Below are positions 63,412 to 64,000 of a stretch of DNA of 64,000 bases, piece by piece (within the stretch, counting starts at the first letter, position 1; the number at the start of each line of letters is the position of its first letter). The notes beneath the pieces were generated by a model. That model made no database searches. It was not told the origin of the DNA and saw only the letters and a program-made list of their open reading frames with translations. The position numbers were made by a program, and so were the translations under genes. This DNA is from Azospirillum fermentarium (lineage in GTDB: Bacteria; Pseudomonadota; Alphaproteobacteria; Azospirillales; Azospirillaceae): NCBI RefSeq assembly GCF_025961205.1, contig NZ_JAOQNH010000001.1:1326001-1390000 (forward strand). Direction: 5' to 3'.

Positions 63412-64000
63412 ATGACTCATGCCGCCTTTTCCCGCCGCACGCTGATGCGGGGCGGTCTGGCCGCCGGGCTGCTGACCGTGCCGGGGGTGCGCCACGTGGC
63501 CTATGCCGCCGGTGGTGCCGGGGGGCAGGACCGGACGCTGGTGGTGGTGTTCCTGCGCGGCGGGGCCGACACGCTCAACCTGGTGGCGCCCGCCGACGAC
63601 CCCGATTACGTGGCGGCACGGGCGCCCGACATGCGGGTGAGCACCGGCGGCGCCGGGGCCGGGCTGCCCATCGCCCAGCGTCTGGCCCCCGCGGTGGATT
63701 TCCGCCTCCACCCGGAGGCGGCGCCGCTGGCCGACCTCTACACCGCCCGCCACCTGACCATCATCCCCGCCACCGGCATTCCCGACGGCACCCGCAGCCA
63801 TTTCGTGGCCCAGGATCTGATGGAACGCGGCGTGGCGGCGGAGGCCGATCTGTCCCGCACCCCCACCGGCTGGGCCGCCCGCTGGACCGCCGCCCCCGGT
63901 CCCGGCGGCGCCGGGCCGCTGGCGGTGGCGGCGGCGTCCTCCACCCCGGCGGCGCTGGCGGGCGACGGGGCGGCGCTGGCGGTCAACGGGCTGCAATACG
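63412..64000 (+). CDS. DUF1501-family protein, N-terminal part (cut by window end)
   Basis: About 196 codons are present. The N-terminus S-R-R-T-L-M-R-G-G-L-A-A-G-L-L-T-V-P-G-V (near residue 7) is a Tat-type twin-arginine signal. The DUF1501 motif L-V-V-V-F-L-R-G-G-A-D-T-L-N-L-V near residue 45 and I-P-D-G-T-R-S-H-F-V-A-Q-D near residue 125 follow. The gene starts 17 bases after the DUF1800 stop, so they share an operon. The family fold is alkaline-phosphatase/sulfatase-like. The end lies outside the window. Confidence 0.9.
   Translation, partial: MTHAAFSRRTLMRGGLAAGLLTVPGVRHVAYAAGGAGGQDRTLVVVFLRGGADTLNLVAPADDPDYVAARAPDMRVSTGGAGAGLPIAQRLAPAVDFRLHPEAAPLADLYTARHLTIIPATGIPDGTRSHFVAQDLMERGVAAEADLSRTPTGWAARWTAAPGPGGAGPLAVAAASSTPAALAGDGAALAVNGLQY

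Overview
The window is high-GC, gene-dense bacterial chromosome. Gene content points to an alphaproteobacterium of the Rhodospirillales, probably Azospirillaceae-like; this is an inference from gene families, not a database match. The supporting features are a C4-type 5-aminolevulinate synthase behind an FNR-type box, an RpoE/ChrR sigma and anti-sigma pair, long alphaproteobacterial forms of PstC and PstA, IalB, DUF1127 and cytochrome c', and the order mutM - secreted protein - enoyl-CoA hydratase - rpsT - dnaA. No rRNA operon, CRISPR array, prophage or intact insertion sequence was seen. There is one tRNA, tRNA-Glu(CTC), with an AT-rich accessory patch next to it.

Layout. 0-9 kb holds the tail of a PRMT-like methyltransferase, a small unknown protein, ubiE-ubiB, a higBA toxin-antitoxin pair, mutM, a secreted protein, enoyl-CoA hydratase, rpsT with a strong promoter, and dnaA. 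9-19 kb is mixed: a Gly/Ser-rich secreted protein, a cytochrome b561/cytochrome c' pair, a flavoprotein, DUF1127, a YgjP-like metallopeptidase, an orphan histidine kinase, a DUF2087 protein, a secreted protein with every visible hallmark of a pepsin-like aspartic protease, the AT-rich patch, the tRNA and a creatininase-family enzyme. 19-29.7 kb has NADP-malic enzyme and then a complete phosphate regulon block, phoR | pstS | pstC-pstA-pstB-phoU-phoB, with a PHO box before pstS. 29.7-34 kb runs on the minus strand: a small protein, DsrE-like and ThiF/MoeB-like proteins, a secreted or surface protein with a duplicated domain, rlmN and ialB. 34-43.5 kb contains rpoE-chrR, whose promoter is framed by two copies of a palindrome, then a TPR-glycosyltransferase, a beta-hydroxyacid dehydrogenase with a TerB-like gene, an AEC transporter, small secreted proteins, lepA and a DUF123 gene. 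43.5-53.9 kb contains a serine hydrolase, a caspase-like protein with two Tudor-like C-terminal repeats, an AI-2E family exporter, CreA, an aspartoacylase-like enzyme, two tiny proteins, N-formylglutamate amidohydrolase, a class III aminotransferase, and an SMR pump with its TetR repressor and palindromic operator. 53.9-64 kb contains DUF3616 and a Rieske oxygenase, divergent hemA, a split NYN-domain gene, a uracil-DNA glycosylase-like gene, pterin dehydratase, cupin plus dipeptide epimerase, a tiny secreted protein with an exceptional Shine-Dalgarno sequence, and the DUF1800/DUF1501 pair, the latter cut by the window end.

How the parts work together. Most of the window is housekeeping: replication initiation, translation, ubiquinone and haem synthesis, phosphate control and DNA repair. 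It is interspersed with envelope and stress functions. Regulation can be read directly at several sites: the PHO box, the FNR box, the TetR operator overlapping a promoter, the RpoE-type promoter with twin palindromes, and the HigA operator candidate. The least ordinary items are the pepsin-like protein (15540-16691), the twin palindromes at rpoE-chrR (34182-34225), the caspase/Tudor-like fusion (44764-46353), the split NYN gene (58049-58689) and the AT-rich patch beside tRNA-Glu (about 16740-18043).
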